DNA of 64,000 nucleotides from Streptomyces laurentii (GCA_002355495.1 AP017424.1:6017501-6081500), one strand, 5' to 3'; positions 1-8,546 are shown, counted from the first letter of the stretch. Notes: generated by a model not told the origin, from the letters alone. Made by a program: numbers and translations.

Positions 1-371
1 GACATCAGGCGCGGCGTCGAGACGGCGACGTCCACGCCCCACGCCTCGTTGAACAGCCACTCGTTCTTCGGGTTGTTCACCCGGGCGACCACCCGGGGCA
101 CCCCGTACTCGGTCTTGGCGAGCAGCGAGACGACCAGGTTCACCTTGTCGTCACCGGTGGCCGCGATCACGACGTTGCAGCGCTGCAGCGCGGCCTCGTC
201 CAGCGAGGTGATCTCGCAGGCGTCGGCCAGCAGCCACTCCGCCTGCGGCACCCGCTCCACCGAGATGGCGGTCGGCGCCTTGTCGATGAGCAGGACCTCG
301 TGCCCGTTCTCCAGGAGCTCGCCCGCGATGGAACGGCCCACCGCGCCGGCGCCGGCAATGGCGACACGCAT
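1..371 (-). CDS. TrkA-family K+ regulatory protein (3' part cut by window edge)
   Basis: Cytosolic regulator of a potassium channel or transporter that binds NAD(H) or nucleotide through an RCK/TrkA-N Rossmann domain. The protein starts MRVAIAGAGAVGRSIAGEL, which contains the GxGxxG dinucleotide loop, and continues with ENGHEVLLIDK, the acidic end of the second beta strand. Only the first 123 codons are present because the gene runs off the left edge. Its ATG shares one base with the TGA of the next TrkA-type gene upstream (TGATG), so the two are translationally coupled. The pair diverges from a KimA-like transporter at 1275, which makes a K+ uptake locus the likely context. The C-terminal TrkA-C domain cannot be seen. 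Confidence 0.85.
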   Translation of the reverse strand, partial: MRVAIAGAGAVGRSIAGELLENGHEVLLIDKAPTAISVERVPQAEWLLADACEITSLDEAALQRCNVVIAATGDDKVNLVVSLLAKTEYGVPRVVARVNNPKNEWLFNEAWGVDVAVSTPRLM

Positions 372-1039
372 CAGTGACCACCCTCCTCGGGACCCTCGGC
401 GAAGGCCGCCTCGACCGTGTCGATCTCGTCCGTCCGCATCATCACGTGCACGAGGTCGCCCTCCTGCAGCACCGTCTGCGAGGTCGGCAGAATCGCCTCG
501 CCCACCCGGGTGAGAAATGCCACGCGCACCCCGGTCTCCTCCTGGAGCCGGCTGATCTTGTGACCGATCCACGACGGCGAGGTGTGCACCTCGGCGAGCT
601 GCACACCGCCGCTCGGGTCGCGCCACAGCGGCTCGGCGCCCGACGGCAGCAGCCGGCGCAGCATCTGGTCGGCCGTCCAGCGCACGGTCGCCACGGTGGG
701 GATGCCCAGCCGCTGGTAGACCTCGGCGCGCCGCGGGTCGTAGATCCGGGCGGCCACGTTCTCGATGCCGAACATCTCACGGGCGACCCGCGCCGCGATG
801 ATGTTGGAGTTGTCGCCGCTGCTCACGGCGGCGAAGGCGCCGGCCTCCTCGATGCCCGCCTCGCGGAGCGTGTCCTGGTCGAAGCCCACACCGGTGACCC
901 GGCGCCCGCCGAATCCCGAGCCCAGACGGCGGAAAGCCGTCGGGTCCTGGTCGACGACCGCGACCGTGTGCCCCTGCTGCTCCAGGGTCTGCGCGAGAGC
1001 GGCTCCCACTCGCCCGCAGCCCATGATGACGATGTGCAC
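371..1039 (-). CDS. TrkA-family K+ regulatory protein
   Basis: Complete 222-residue cytosolic RCK protein. The N-terminal Rossmann domain starts MHIVIMGCGRVGAALAQ (GxGxxG) and has VVDQD at the end of beta 2. The C-terminal part, from about residue 140, resembles a TrkA-C ligand-binding domain (GDLVHVMMR). The length fits a single RCK unit. It is the first gene of a two-gene minus-strand operon and overlaps its partner by one base. Two adjacent single-RCK genes probably make a hetero-octameric gating ring, by analogy with other actinobacterial TrkA pairs. The divergent neighbour is a KimA-like transporter, so control of K+ import is the likely role; this is inference from context. Confidence 0.87.
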   Translation of the reverse strand: MHIVIMGCGRVGAALAQTLEQQGHTVAVVDQDPTAFRRLGSGFGGRRVTGVGFDQDTLREAGIEEAGAFAAVSSGDNSNIIAARVAREMFGIENVAARIYDPRRAEVYQRLGIPTVATVRWTADQMLRRLLPSGAEPLWRDPSGGVQLAEVHTSPSWIGHKISRLQEETGVRVAFLTRVGEAILPTSQTVLQEGDLVHVMMRTDEIDTVEAAFAEGPEEGGH

Positions 1040-1274
1040 GTCCCCTTACCCCGCACTCCTGATCGTCCTGCTGACCTGCGAAAACACCCTGTTCACAACT
1101 TTCTCGTCCCGAATCGCCCGGGCTGTGGCGGACCACGCGCACGCGTGCTGTCCGGTCCGAGCTTAAGCGTGCGGGTCGGAGGGGACCTCATCCACGGGGT
1201 GGCCATGGGAGATTCCGTGCGGATCGGCGGCAATGGTCGCCGGGGCTCATTTCGAACGCTTACGATCCTCTGTT

Positions 1275-3326
1275 GTGTCCAAACTGACCGACGTGCCCAA
1301 ACGGATCCTGATCGGGCGGGCCCTGCGCAGCGACAAGCTCGGGGAGACCCTGCTCCCCAAGCGGATCGCCCTACCCGTCTTCGCCTCCGACCCGCTTTCC
1401 TCGGTGGCGTACGCGCCCGGCGAGGTGCTCCTCGTCCTGTCCGTCGCGGGTCTGTCGGCCTACCACTTCAGCCCGTGGATCGCGTTGGCGGTCGTGGTCC
1501 TGATGTTCACGGTCGTCGCCTCGTACCGGCAGAACGTGCACGCGTACCCGAGCGGCGGCGGCGACTACGAGGTCGCCACCACCAACCTCGGCCCGAAGGC
1601 CGGACTGACCGTGGCGAGCGCCCTGCTCGTCGACTACGTCCTGACCGTCGCCGTGTCGATCTCCTCCGGCATCGAGAACCTCGGTTCCGCCGTGCCGTTC
1701 ATCGTCGAACACAAGACGATCTCGGCGGTCGTGGTCATCGTGCTGCTGACCCTGATGAACCTCCGGGGCGTCAAGGAGTCCGGCAGCCTCTTCGCCATCC
1801 CGACGTACGTCTTCGTCTTCGGCGTCTTCGTGATGATCCTCTGGGGCGCCTTCCGCGGCATCGTCCTCGGCGACACCATGCGCGCGCCCACCGCCGACTT
1901 CGAGATCAAGCCCGAACAGGGCGGACTCGCCGGATTCGCGATGGTCTTCCTGCTGCTGCGGGCCTTCTCCTCCGGCTGTGCGGCGCTCACCGGCGTCGAG
2001 GCCATCTCCAACGGCGTGCCGGCCTTCCGCAAGCCGAAGTCGAAGAACGCCGCCAGCACGCTCGCGCTCATGGGCGGCCTCGCCGTCACCATGTTCTGCG
2101 GCATCATCTTCCTGGCCATGGCCACCAAGGTCCGGATGGCCGAGAACCCGGCCCACGACCTGGTGAAGAACGGTGTCCCGGTCGGCGAGGGCTACGTCCA
2201 GGACCCGGTCATCTCGCAGGTCGCCGCCGCCGTCTTCGGTGACGGAACGTTCTTCTTCATCCTGCTCGCCGCCGCCACCGCGCTGGTCCTCTTCCTGGCC
2301 GCCAACACGGCGTACAACGGCTTCCCGCTCCTCGGCTCGATCCTCGCCCAGGACCGCTACCTGCCGCGCCAGCTGCACACCCGCGGCGACCGCCTCGCCT
2401 TCTCCAACGGCATCGTGCTGCTCGCCGGCGCCGCCGCGCTCCTCGTCTGGATCTACGGCGCGGACTCCACCCGCCTGATCCAGCTCTACATCGTCGGCGT
2501 CTTCGTCTCCTTCACGCTGAGCCAGATCGGCATGGTCCGGCACTGGAACCGCCACCTGGCCGCCGAACGCGACCCGGCCAAGCGCCGCCACATGAAGCGC
2601 TCCCGCGCGATCAACGCGTTCGGCGCCTTCTTCACCGGCCTCGTCCTGGTCGTCGTCCTCGCCACCAAGTTCACCCACGGTGCCTGGGTCGCGCTGCTCG
2701 GCATGGTCATCTTCTACGTGACGATGACCGCGATCCGCCGCCACTACGACTCGGTGGGCCAGGAGATCGCGGCGGCCGAGGAACGCCCCGACGAGTACGT
2801 ACGCCCCTCCCGGGTCCGTTCCATCGTCCTCGTCTCCAAGCTCCACAAGCCCACCCTGCGGGCCCTCGCGTACGCCAAGCTCATGCACGCGAGCGAGCTG
2901 GAGGCGCTCACCGTCAACGTCGACCCGGCCGACACCAAGGAACTGAAGGCCGAGTGGGAGCGGCGCGGCATCAACGTCCCGCTCAAGATCCTCGACTCGC
3001 CGTACCGCGAGATCACCCGGCCGGTCGTCGAGTACGTCAAGAACCTGCGCCAGCAGAGCCCGCGCGACGCCGTCGCCGTCTACATCCCGGAGTACGTGGT
3101 CGGCCACTGGTACGAGCACCTGCTGCACAACCAGAGCGCGCTGCGCCTCAAGGGACGGCTGCTGTTCACGCCGGGCGTGATGGTGACCTCCGTGCCGTAC
3201 CAGCTCCAGTCCTCCGAGGCCGCGCGGAAGCGGGCCCGCAGGCGCCAGGAATGGAACGCGCCGGGCTCGGTGCGCCGCGGCCCGGTGGAGAAGGGCCGGC
3301 GGGAAACGGCAGGGAAGAACAACTAG
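1275..3326 (+). CDS. APC-superfamily permease, KimA-like, probable K+ transporter
   Basis: Integral membrane transporter of about 683 residues with roughly twelve hydrophobic segments up to about residue 480, followed by a cytosolic C-terminal domain of about 180 residues. The segment FASDPLSSVAYAPGEVLLVL and the later HAYPSGGGDYEVA and LLVDYVLTVAVSIS match my memory of Bacillus KimA (YdaO), a high-affinity K+/H+ symporter of the KUP/APC group. The Asp and Tyr of SDxLSSVAY are kept. Automatic annotation would probably say amino acid permease. Two TrkA regulators diverge from it, which favours K+. GTG 1275 (VSKLTDVPKRILIG) is chosen because similarity begins there; an in-frame ATG lies at 1233, and neither has a clear ribosome site. 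Confidence 0.85.
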   Translation: MSKLTDVPKRILIGRALRSDKLGETLLPKRIALPVFASDPLSSVAYAPGEVLLVLSVAGLSAYHFSPWIALAVVVLMFTVVASYRQNVHAYPSGGGDYEVATTNLGPKAGLTVASALLVDYVLTVAVSISSGIENLGSAVPFIVEHKTISAVVVIVLLTLMNLRGVKESGSLFAIPTYVFVFGVFVMILWGAFRGIVLGDTMRAPTADFEIKPEQGGLAGFAMVFLLLRAFSSGCAALTGVEAISNGVPAFRKPKSKNAASTLALMGGLAVTMFCGIIFLAMATKVRMAENPAHDLVKNGVPVGEGYVQDPVISQVAAAVFGDGTFFFILLAAATALVLFLAANTAYNGFPLLGSILAQDRYLPRQLHTRGDRLAFSNGIVLLAGAAALLVWIYGADSTRLIQLYIVGVFVSFTLSQIGMVRHWNRHLAAERDPAKRRHMKRSRAINAFGAFFTGLVLVVVLATKFTHGAWVALLGMVIFYVTMTAIRRHYDSVGQEIAAAEERPDEYVRPSRVRSIVLVSKLHKPTLRALAYAKLMHASELEALTVNVDPADTKELKAEWERRGINVPLKILDSPYREITRPVVEYVKNLRQQSPRDAVAVYIPEYVVGHWYEHLLHNQSALRLKGRLLFTPGVMVTSVPYQLQSSEAARKRARRRQEWNAPGSVRRGPVEKGRRETAGKNN

Positions 3327-3330
3327 ACTG

Positions 3331-3358
3331 GTGGGCTGCCGTGCAAACGGCGGCCCAC
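3331..3358 (+). terminator. 12-bp hairpin with GCAA tetraloop
   Basis: GTGGGCTGCCGT and ACGGCGGCCCAC pair over 12 positions (one T-G pair) around the GNRA loop GCAA. It starts 4 bases after the permease stop and lies 35 bases before the methyltransferase ATG. A pyrimidine-rich but not T-only tract follows. It could terminate or attenuate transcription between the two genes. Confidence 0.6.
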
Positions 3359-3393
3359 TTCTCTTCCTCCCCTTCCTTCTGGAGCCCCTGGTC

Positions 3394-4722
3394 ATGCAGA
3401 ACACCCCTGTTGCGTCGTTGGTCGGGGAGGAGTACGAGGTCGAGGTCGGCCCCGTGGCCCACGGCGGTCACTGCATCGCCCGCACCGAGGAGGGCCGGGT
3501 CCTCTTCGTCCGCCACGCGCTGCCGGGCGAGCGCGTCCGTGCCCGCGTGACCGAGGGCGAGGAGACCTCCCGCTTCCTGCGCGCCGACGCCGTCGAGATC
3601 CTCGACGCGTCGAAGGACCGCATCGCGGCGCCGTGCCCCTTCGCCGGCCCCGGCAAGTGCGGCGGCTGCGACTGGCAGCACGCCAAGCCGGGCGCCCAGC
3701 GCCGGCTCAAGGGCGAGGTCATCGCCGAGCAGCTGCAGCGGCTCGCGGGCCTCACCCCGGAGGAGGCCGGCTGGGACGGCACCGTCGTCCCGGCCGAAGG
3801 CGACAAGCTGCCGGCCGGCGAGGTCCCGCAGTGGCGCACCCGCGTCCAGTACGCGGTCGACGCCGAGGGCCACGCGGGCCTGCGCAAGCACCGCTCGCAC
3901 GACGTCGAGGTGATCGACCACTGCATGATCGCCGCCCCGGGCGTCACGGAACTCGGCATCGAGAGCCGCGGCTGGGAGGGCATGGCGTCGATCGAGGCCA
4001 TCGCCGCGACGGGCTCGCAGGACCGCCAGGTCATCCTGACCCCGCGCCCCGGCGCCCGGCTGCCGATCGTCGAGCTCGACAAGCCCGTCTCGGTCATGCG
4101 CGTCGACGAGAAGGACGGCGGCGTCCACCGCGTCCACGGCCGCCCCTTCGTGCGCGAGCGCTCCGACGACCGCACCTACCGCGTCGGCAGCGGCGGCTTC
4201 TGGCAGGTCCACCCGAAGGCCGCCGACACCCTCGTCCGCGCCGTCATGCAGGGCCTCCTGCCGCGCAAGGGCGAGATGGCCCTCGACCTCTACTGCGGCG
4301 TCGGCCTCTTCGCGGGCGCCCTCGCCGACCGCCTGGGCGACGCGGGCGCGGTCCTCGGCATCGAGTCGGGCAAGCGCGCGGTGGAGGACGCCCGCCACAA
4401 CCTGGCCGACTACCCGCGCGTCCGCATCGAGCAGGGCAAGGTCGAGTCGGTCCTGCCGCGCACCGGCATCACGGACGTCGACCTGATCGTCCTCGACCCC
4501 CCGCGCGCCGGCGCCGGCAAGCAGACGGTCCAGCACCTCGCCGGCCTCGGCGCCCGCCGCATCGCCTACGTGGCCTGCGACCCGGCGGCCCTGGCCCGCG
4601 ACCTCGGCTACTTCCGCACGAACGGCTACCGCGTCCGCACGCTCCGCGCCTTCGACCTCTTCCCGATGACGCACCACGTGGAGTGTGTGGCGATCCTGGA
4701 GCCGGTGAAGAAGGACGCCTGA
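3394..4722 (+). CDS. TRAM-domain class I SAM-dependent RNA methyltransferase (RlmD/TrmA family)
   Basis: Cytosolic enzyme predicted to form 5-methyluridine in rRNA or tRNA. The 442-residue protein has an N-terminal TRAM RNA-binding domain (residues 5-65), a cysteine cluster for a 4Fe-4S centre (PCPFAGPGKCGGCDWQH, about residues 80-96), a SAM-binding motif LDLYCGVGLFAG, the DPPRAG substrate loop, and the catalytic cysteine in YVACDP (about residue 395). ATG 3394 is chosen because a GGAG lies 9 bases upstream; an upstream in-frame ATG at 3331 falls in a terminator hairpin. The 3' end from about 4658 is duplicated at 20.2 kb, so this gene looks like the integration target of the carotenoid island and its last 20 or so codons may have been supplied by the island. 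Confidence 0.9.
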   Translation: MQNTPVASLVGEEYEVEVGPVAHGGHCIARTEEGRVLFVRHALPGERVRARVTEGEETSRFLRADAVEILDASKDRIAAPCPFAGPGKCGGCDWQHAKPGAQRRLKGEVIAEQLQRLAGLTPEEAGWDGTVVPAEGDKLPAGEVPQWRTRVQYAVDAEGHAGLRKHRSHDVEVIDHCMIAAPGVTELGIESRGWEGMASIEAIAATGSQDRQVILTPRPGARLPIVELDKPVSVMRVDEKDGGVHRVHGRPFVRERSDDRTYRVGSGGFWQVHPKAADTLVRAVMQGLLPRKGEMALDLYCGVGLFAGALADRLGDAGAVLGIESGKRAVEDARHNLADYPRVRIEQGKVESVLPRTGITDVDLIVLDPPRAGAGKQTVQHLAGLGARRIAYVACDPAALARDLGYFRTNGYRVRTLRAFDLFPMTHHVECVAILEPVKKDA

Positions 4723-4836
4723 CCTGCGGTTTTATGGGTGGGCTTGATGGGCGGCGCGGGCGTTACGGGCGATGTCTTGACGCTGAAATGACGCTCGTGA
4801 CGCTCATTTGACGCTCGTTCTGATGGGGTGTCAGGT
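4658..4836. repeat. Left copy of ~180-bp direct repeat bracketing the carotenoid island (attL-like)
   Basis: The last 21 codons of the methyltransferase plus about 115 bp of downstream DNA recur at 20203-20379 in the same orientation, with roughly 10% mismatches and one single-base gap by eye. Inside the coding part the peptide is identical (FPMTHHVECVAILEPVKKDA) and the one difference I see, TGT versus TGC for Cys, is silent. The layout, target gene 3' end duplicated at both ends of a foreign segment, is that of an integrated element. No integrase gene is present between the copies. Confidence 0.8.
4778..4815. repeat. Four TGACGCT iterons
   Basis: TGACGCT occurs at 4778, 4789, 4798 and 4809, spaced 11, 9 and 11 bases, just downstream of the methyltransferase stop and inside the long direct repeat. 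The copy at 20.3 kb has three exact units and a fourth changed to CGACGCT. Near-helical spacing suggests a protein binding site, possibly for a recombinase; the function is unknown. Confidence 0.55.
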
Positions 4837-5287
4837 GCTTCAGTGCTGCCCAAACTGCCTCGTCAGCGCAGCTGCTGGACCCACTACACCAGTGGTTGTG
4901 TGCTTGGTGCATGAGCAGTGGCCGGCTCGGCAAGCAGGGTCGTATCCGCGGGCGCTTCCCGGCCATCGGGCGGTGAGCTTCTGCCGTGTGGGCCACCCCA
5001 GCTGGGTTTCCTGGCGCGGCGTCAGCCATGCCGGCCGGCGACTCGGTGGGACGCCGGGACGCCGGTCACCGTGACCGCTCCGGCCGTGGCGGCCCGGGCC
5101 GGCCACCGGGCGGAGGAGTTCGGGGTGACGGCGGCGCCGCTGTCGCCCCCGTGGGCCGCGTGGTCGATTCCGGAAACCATGGGGGTCGTCCCTTCGTACG
5201 CAGTCCGTGCCTGCTGCCGGGTCTCGAAAGGGTCGCGCGGGTGGGCGGTGTCCCGGAAGCCCCCGCGCCGTCGCTTCTTCGGCTCGG
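4837..5287. other. Non-coding stretch at the left edge of the carotenoid island
   Basis: About 450 bp between the attL-like repeat and the litS stop codon. Open frames on both strands show no recognisable protein and no good ribosome site. litA/litB-type genes, which accompany litR and litS in some Streptomyces as I recall, are not seen here. Confidence 0.5.
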
Positions 5288-5896
5288 TCAGATGCCCGTT
5301 CCGTGCGCGTCGCCGAGGTCGACGGCCAGACGCAGCCGGTGCAGGCCGCGGCGGGCGTGACTTTTCACCGTCCCCAGGGGCACACCGGTGCGTTGAGCGA
5401 TCTGGACCTGCGTCAGGTCCTCGTAGAAGGCCATGCAGAGCACCTCGCGCTGAGCGTGCGGCAACCGGGACAGGGCCTCGACCAGCAACACGCGGTCGAG
5501 CACCTCGCCCGGTATCTCCTGGACGAACCGGGTGGGCGTGGCTTCGTGGGCGGCCGAGTCGACGAGGGCCAGACGCCTCGTCCTGGCGGCCAGCGCGTCA
5601 ATGATCTTGCGGCGTGCGATGCCGACCAGCCAGGCACCGAGTGCGCCCCGCTCCGGGCGGAAGCCGTGCCGCCCGCCCCAGGCGCCGATGAAGACCTGCT
5701 GAGTCACGTCTTCGGCCTCGTCAGCGTCGCCGAGGGACCGGGAGGCCATGGTGTGGACGAGTGGTCCCCAGCGCCGGTAGATGGCCGCGAACACCTCCTC
5801 GTCAGCGGCGACGAGGCCGCGGGCGAGGTCCTCCTCGTGCCGCGTCTCCGCCGCGGGCGGGACCAGAGCGGTACTCGGTCGCGCGGTCGTGTTCAT
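5288..5896 (-). CDS. litS: ECF-type RNA polymerase sigma factor, LitS-like
   Basis: 202-residue sigma-70 family factor. Region 2 spans about residues 30-100 (RRWGPLVHTMASR, then DEAEDVTQQVFIGAW), and region 4 about 140-190 (LPHAQREVLCMAFYEDLTQ, VPLGTVKSHARRGLHRLR). The ATG at 5896 is preceded by a strong AGGAGGA 8 bases upstream. It diverges from litR with an inverted repeat between them and lies next to crt genes. In Streptomyces the equivalent factor drives light-induced carotenoid transcription, so it is expected to transcribe the crt operons and itself. No anti-sigma gene is adjacent; control by LitR in the dark is inferred from the known system. Confidence 0.87.
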   Translation of the reverse strand: MNTTARPSTALVPPAAETRHEEDLARGLVAADEEVFAAIYRRWGPLVHTMASRSLGDADEAEDVTQQVFIGAWGGRHGFRPERGALGAWLVGIARRKIIDALAARTRRLALVDSAAHEATPTRFVQEIPGEVLDRVLLVEALSRLPHAQREVLCMAFYEDLTQVQIAQRTGVPLGTVKSHARRGLHRLRLAVDLGDAHGTGI

Positions 5897-5996
5897 GGCA
5901 CGTTCCTCCTGCCGTGCGCCGTCCGGGGACGAAAGAGCGTGTCCGGACGGCAAGTCCGCCGGTCCGCCGTGCGCGTGCTTGCAGTGTGGGACGCGG

Positions 5997-6033
5997 AAAC
6001 GACGCAAGCAACGTGCGTCGTTTGTGCGTCGTA
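5997..6033. promoter_or_regulatory. Palindromic operator between litS and litR
   Basis: AAACGACGCA (5997-6006) and TGCGTCGTTT (6014-6023) form a perfect 10-bp inverted repeat with a 7-bp spacer, and a further direct copy, GTGCGTCGTA, follows at 6024-6033. The site sits just upstream of litR and within 140 bp of the litS start, as expected for a MerR-family repressor controlling both divergent genes. Confidence 0.7.
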
Positions 6034-6043
6034 CAGTGGAGGC

Positions 6044-7060
6044 GTGAGTGAGCCTGATGAGGAAAACGGTGAGGACCACGACGGCCGGTACGGCGAGGGT
6101 GGTCCGCCGGACGGCGGACTGACCACCGGTGAGGTGGCCCGGCGCCTGGGGGTGGCGCCCACCACGGTCCGCACGTGGGACCGCCGGTACGGCCTCGGGC
6201 CCGACGCGCACACGGGCGGCCGGCACCGGCGCTGGACCGCCAGGGACGTGGCGCGGCTGGAGCGGATGTGCGCGTTGACGGCGACAGGGCTGCCCCCGGC
6301 CGAGGCCGCACGGCTCGCGCGAAGCGGGGAATCACCGGTGGCGGCCCGGCCTCGACGGACCGCCGGGCCACAGCGGGCTTCGGCTCAGGCCCGCAGCCGG
6401 GCGGGGAGCGGCCTGCGGCTCGGTGACGTACGTCAGGAGTGCAGGGGAATCGCCAGGGCCGCCCTGCGCCTCGACGCCGCCGCGCTCGACGAACTGCTGC
6501 TCACCGCGATCACCGAGCACGGACTGGTCGCCGCTTGGACCGAGGTGATCGTGCCGACGCTCCAGGCGGTCGGCCGCAAGTGGGAGACGTCGGGCGAGAA
6601 GTACGTCGAGGTCGAGCACTTCCTGTCCTGGCACGTCTCCGGCGCGCTGCGGCGCGCCACGCCCCACACGGTCGCCGCCCGTGCCGGCGCCACCACGGTG
6701 CTCGCCTGCGTCCCGGGGGAGAACCACACCCTGCCGTTGGAAGTGCTGGCCGCGGCGTTGACGGAGCGCGGCGTTCCGGTGCGTATGTTCGGCGGTGCCC
6801 TGCCCGTCGAGTCGCTCGTCGCGGCCGTGCGCAGGACCGGGCCGGCCGCGGTCGGGCTGTGGGCGCAGTCCCGTACCACCGCCAGCCGGCCGTTGGCTCA
6901 GCACGTCGCAGTCATGGAGTGGGGAGTGCGCGGTGCCCGTCGCAGGCCGGTCGTGCTGACGCTGGGACCCGGCTGGGCGGGGCAGGCGGTGGCGGGTCTG
7001 GCGCGTCCGTCGGGACTCGCCGAGGCGGTCGCCGCTCTGGAGTCGTCGGCCTCCTGGTGA
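6044..7060 (+). CDS. litR: MerR-family B12-dependent light regulator, LitR/CarH-like
   Basis: Transcription regulator of about 338 residues. A MerR winged-helix domain begins near residue 25 (TTGEVARRLGVAPTTVRTWD, then GGRHRRW). The middle and C-terminal parts form a cobalamin-binding photoreceptor module with the W-x9-EH motif (WETSGEKYVEVEH) and a B12-binding segment, GENHTLPLEVL. Family members hold adenosylcobalamin and repress carotenoid genes in the dark; light breaks the cofactor and releases DNA. Here the usual DxHxxG reads ExHxxP, so the axial His is kept but its neighbours differ. GTG 6044 has GGAGG ending 1 base upstream, too close for normal use, so the transcript may be leaderless or the start may be further up. 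Confidence 0.85.
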   Translation: MSEPDEENGEDHDGRYGEGGPPDGGLTTGEVARRLGVAPTTVRTWDRRYGLGPDAHTGGRHRRWTARDVARLERMCALTATGLPPAEAARLARSGESPVAARPRRTAGPQRASAQARSRAGSGLRLGDVRQECRGIARAALRLDAAALDELLLTAITEHGLVAAWTEVIVPTLQAVGRKWETSGEKYVEVEHFLSWHVSGALRRATPHTVAARAGATTVLACVPGENHTLPLEVLAAALTERGVPVRMFGGALPVESLVAAVRRTGPAAVGLWAQSRTTASRPLAQHVAVMEWGVRGARRRPVVLTLGPGWAGQAVAGLARPSGLAEAVAALESSASW

Positions 7061-7283
7061 CGTGTTGCCGTCTTGGTCGTGGCGCCTGGGCAGCGGCCGG
7101 GGAACGTGGTCCGCTGGACCAGTGGTCGCGGCCGCGTCGTTCGTCCACGGGCGAGCGTTGCTTTCGCGCCACGTTCCGGCACGGGTCTGTGCCCGCTGGT
7201 TCAGGGGTATCGGCCGAGGAAGGGGCCGAGCGGACGGCCCTGATGTGCGGGTGCCACGGGTACGACGTCGACCGAGGAGAAGC

Positions 7284-8546
7284 ATGTGCGAGGAACATCG
7301 CCGGGCACCGGACGTGGTCGTCGTCGGTGCGGGCCTGTCCGGCCTGGTGTGCGCGCTGGACCTGTGCCGTGCGGGATGGCGGGTGATTCTGCTGGAGGCG
7401 TCCGAAGGCGTGGGCGGGCGTATGCGCACGGACCGGCGGGACGGGTTCCTGCTGGATCGTGGTTTCCAGGTGTTCAACACCTCGTATCCGCAGGTGAAGC
7501 GGCGCATGGATCTGAGGAGCCTGCGGCTGCGGCCGTTCACCGCGGGCGTCGTCGCGCATACGTCGAAGGGGCCGGTCCGCCTCGCCGACCCGACGAGGGA
7601 GCCCAGTGCGGCGGGGGCTCTGCTGACGGGGCGGGTTGTCTCGCCGCGCGACCTGGCCGCGCTGGCGGCTCTCACCGTGCGGGACGCCGTTCTGCCCGCT
7701 TCCGCCGCCAGACGGCGCGAAGACGGCTCCACCTCGGCGGCCCTGGCCCGGGCGGGAGTGTCGGACGCCGCGGTCGCCGACATCCTGCGGCCGTTCCTGT
7801 CCGGCGTCTTCCTGGAGGACCGGCTGGAGACCTCCGCACGCTTCTTCCACCTGGTCTGGCGGAGCATGGTCCGAGGGTCTCTGTGCCTGCCGGCACAGGG
7901 CATCGGCGCCGTCCCGGCCCAACTCGCCGACGGCCTGCCCGGCGGCGTGCTGCGGCTCGGCACCCCCGTCGCCGAGGTCACCGACACCGGAGTGCTGCTG
8001 GAGGACGGGAGCGAGGTGCCGGCCCGGACGGTCGTGGTGGCGACGGACCCGGCGACCGCCACCCGCCTGCTGCCGGACCTGACCGTGCCGGACACACGCA
8101 CCGTCACCACCTACTACCACGCCATCGGCAGGACACCGATGGCCGAACCGACCCTGATGGTGGACAGCACCGGAGCGATCCTGAACACCTGCGTACTCAG
8201 CGAGGTCGCTCCCACGTACGCGCCCCGCGGCACTGCGCTGATCTCCACTTCCGTACTGGGAACCGACCTCCCCGGCAGGGCACAGGCGGTGCTATGCCGT
8301 CTGGCCGAGCTGTACGGTACCGACACGAGCGGCTGGCAGCAGGTCGCCGCCTGCACGGTCGAGGGTGCGCTGCCCGCGATGCTTCCCCCCTGGCCGCTGA
8401 GCCGCACCACCCGCCTTCGCCCAGGCAGGTACGTGTGCGGGGACCACCGGGCGACCGGATCGGTGCAGGGCGCCATGGCGTCGGGGGCGCGCGCCGCGCG
8501 CGAGGTGGTCGCCGACCGGGGGCAAGGAGGTGACGCCGGGGTGTGA
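7284..8546 (+). CDS. FAD-dependent oxidoreductase (amine oxidase/phytoene-desaturase fold), LitQ-like
   Basis: 420-residue flavoprotein. The N-terminal FAD motif is DVVVVGAGLSGLVCALDL, followed by GGRMRTD and FLLDRGFQVFN typical of the amine oxidase/carotenoid desaturase superfamily. The C-terminal FAD loop is YVCGDHRATGSVQGAMASG. The ATG at 7284 follows GAGGAGA at 5-8 bases. It lies between litR and crtY and is probably the first gene of the plus-strand operon. An oxidoreductase with this position is called litQ in the S. coelicolor lit/crt locus as I remember it; the substrate is unknown. A role in tailoring carotenoid or quinone is only a guess. The 223 bp before it hold no gene and may carry its promoter. 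Confidence 0.8.
   Translation: MCEEHRRAPDVVVVGAGLSGLVCALDLCRAGWRVILLEASEGVGGRMRTDRRDGFLLDRGFQVFNTSYPQVKRRMDLRSLRLRPFTAGVVAHTSKGPVRLADPTREPSAAGALLTGRVVSPRDLAALAALTVRDAVLPASAARRREDGSTSAALARAGVSDAAVADILRPFLSGVFLEDRLETSARFFHLVWRSMVRGSLCLPAQGIGAVPAQLADGLPGGVLRLGTPVAEVTDTGVLLEDGSEVPARTVVVATDPATATRLLPDLTVPDTRTVTTYYHAIGRTPMAEPTLMVDSTGAILNTCVLSEVAPTYAPRGTALISTSVLGTDLPGRAQAVLCRLAELYGTDTSGWQQVAACTVEGALPAMLPPWPLSRTTRLRPGRYVCGDHRATGSVQGAMASGARAAREVVADRGQGGDAGV

Noticed and set aside
1371..3404. Minus-strand 677-codon frame opposite the KimA-like gene
   Set aside because: Asp/Gly/Val/Arg-rich shadow translation typical of antisense frames in high-G+C DNA.
4808..5604. Several open frames after the left repeat
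   Set aside because: No start with a ribosome site and no recognisable protein; the later part overlaps litS antisense.
5207..6043. Upstream extension of the litR frame over litS
   Set aside because: It runs antisense through the sigma factor gene, and MerR similarity starts after 6044.
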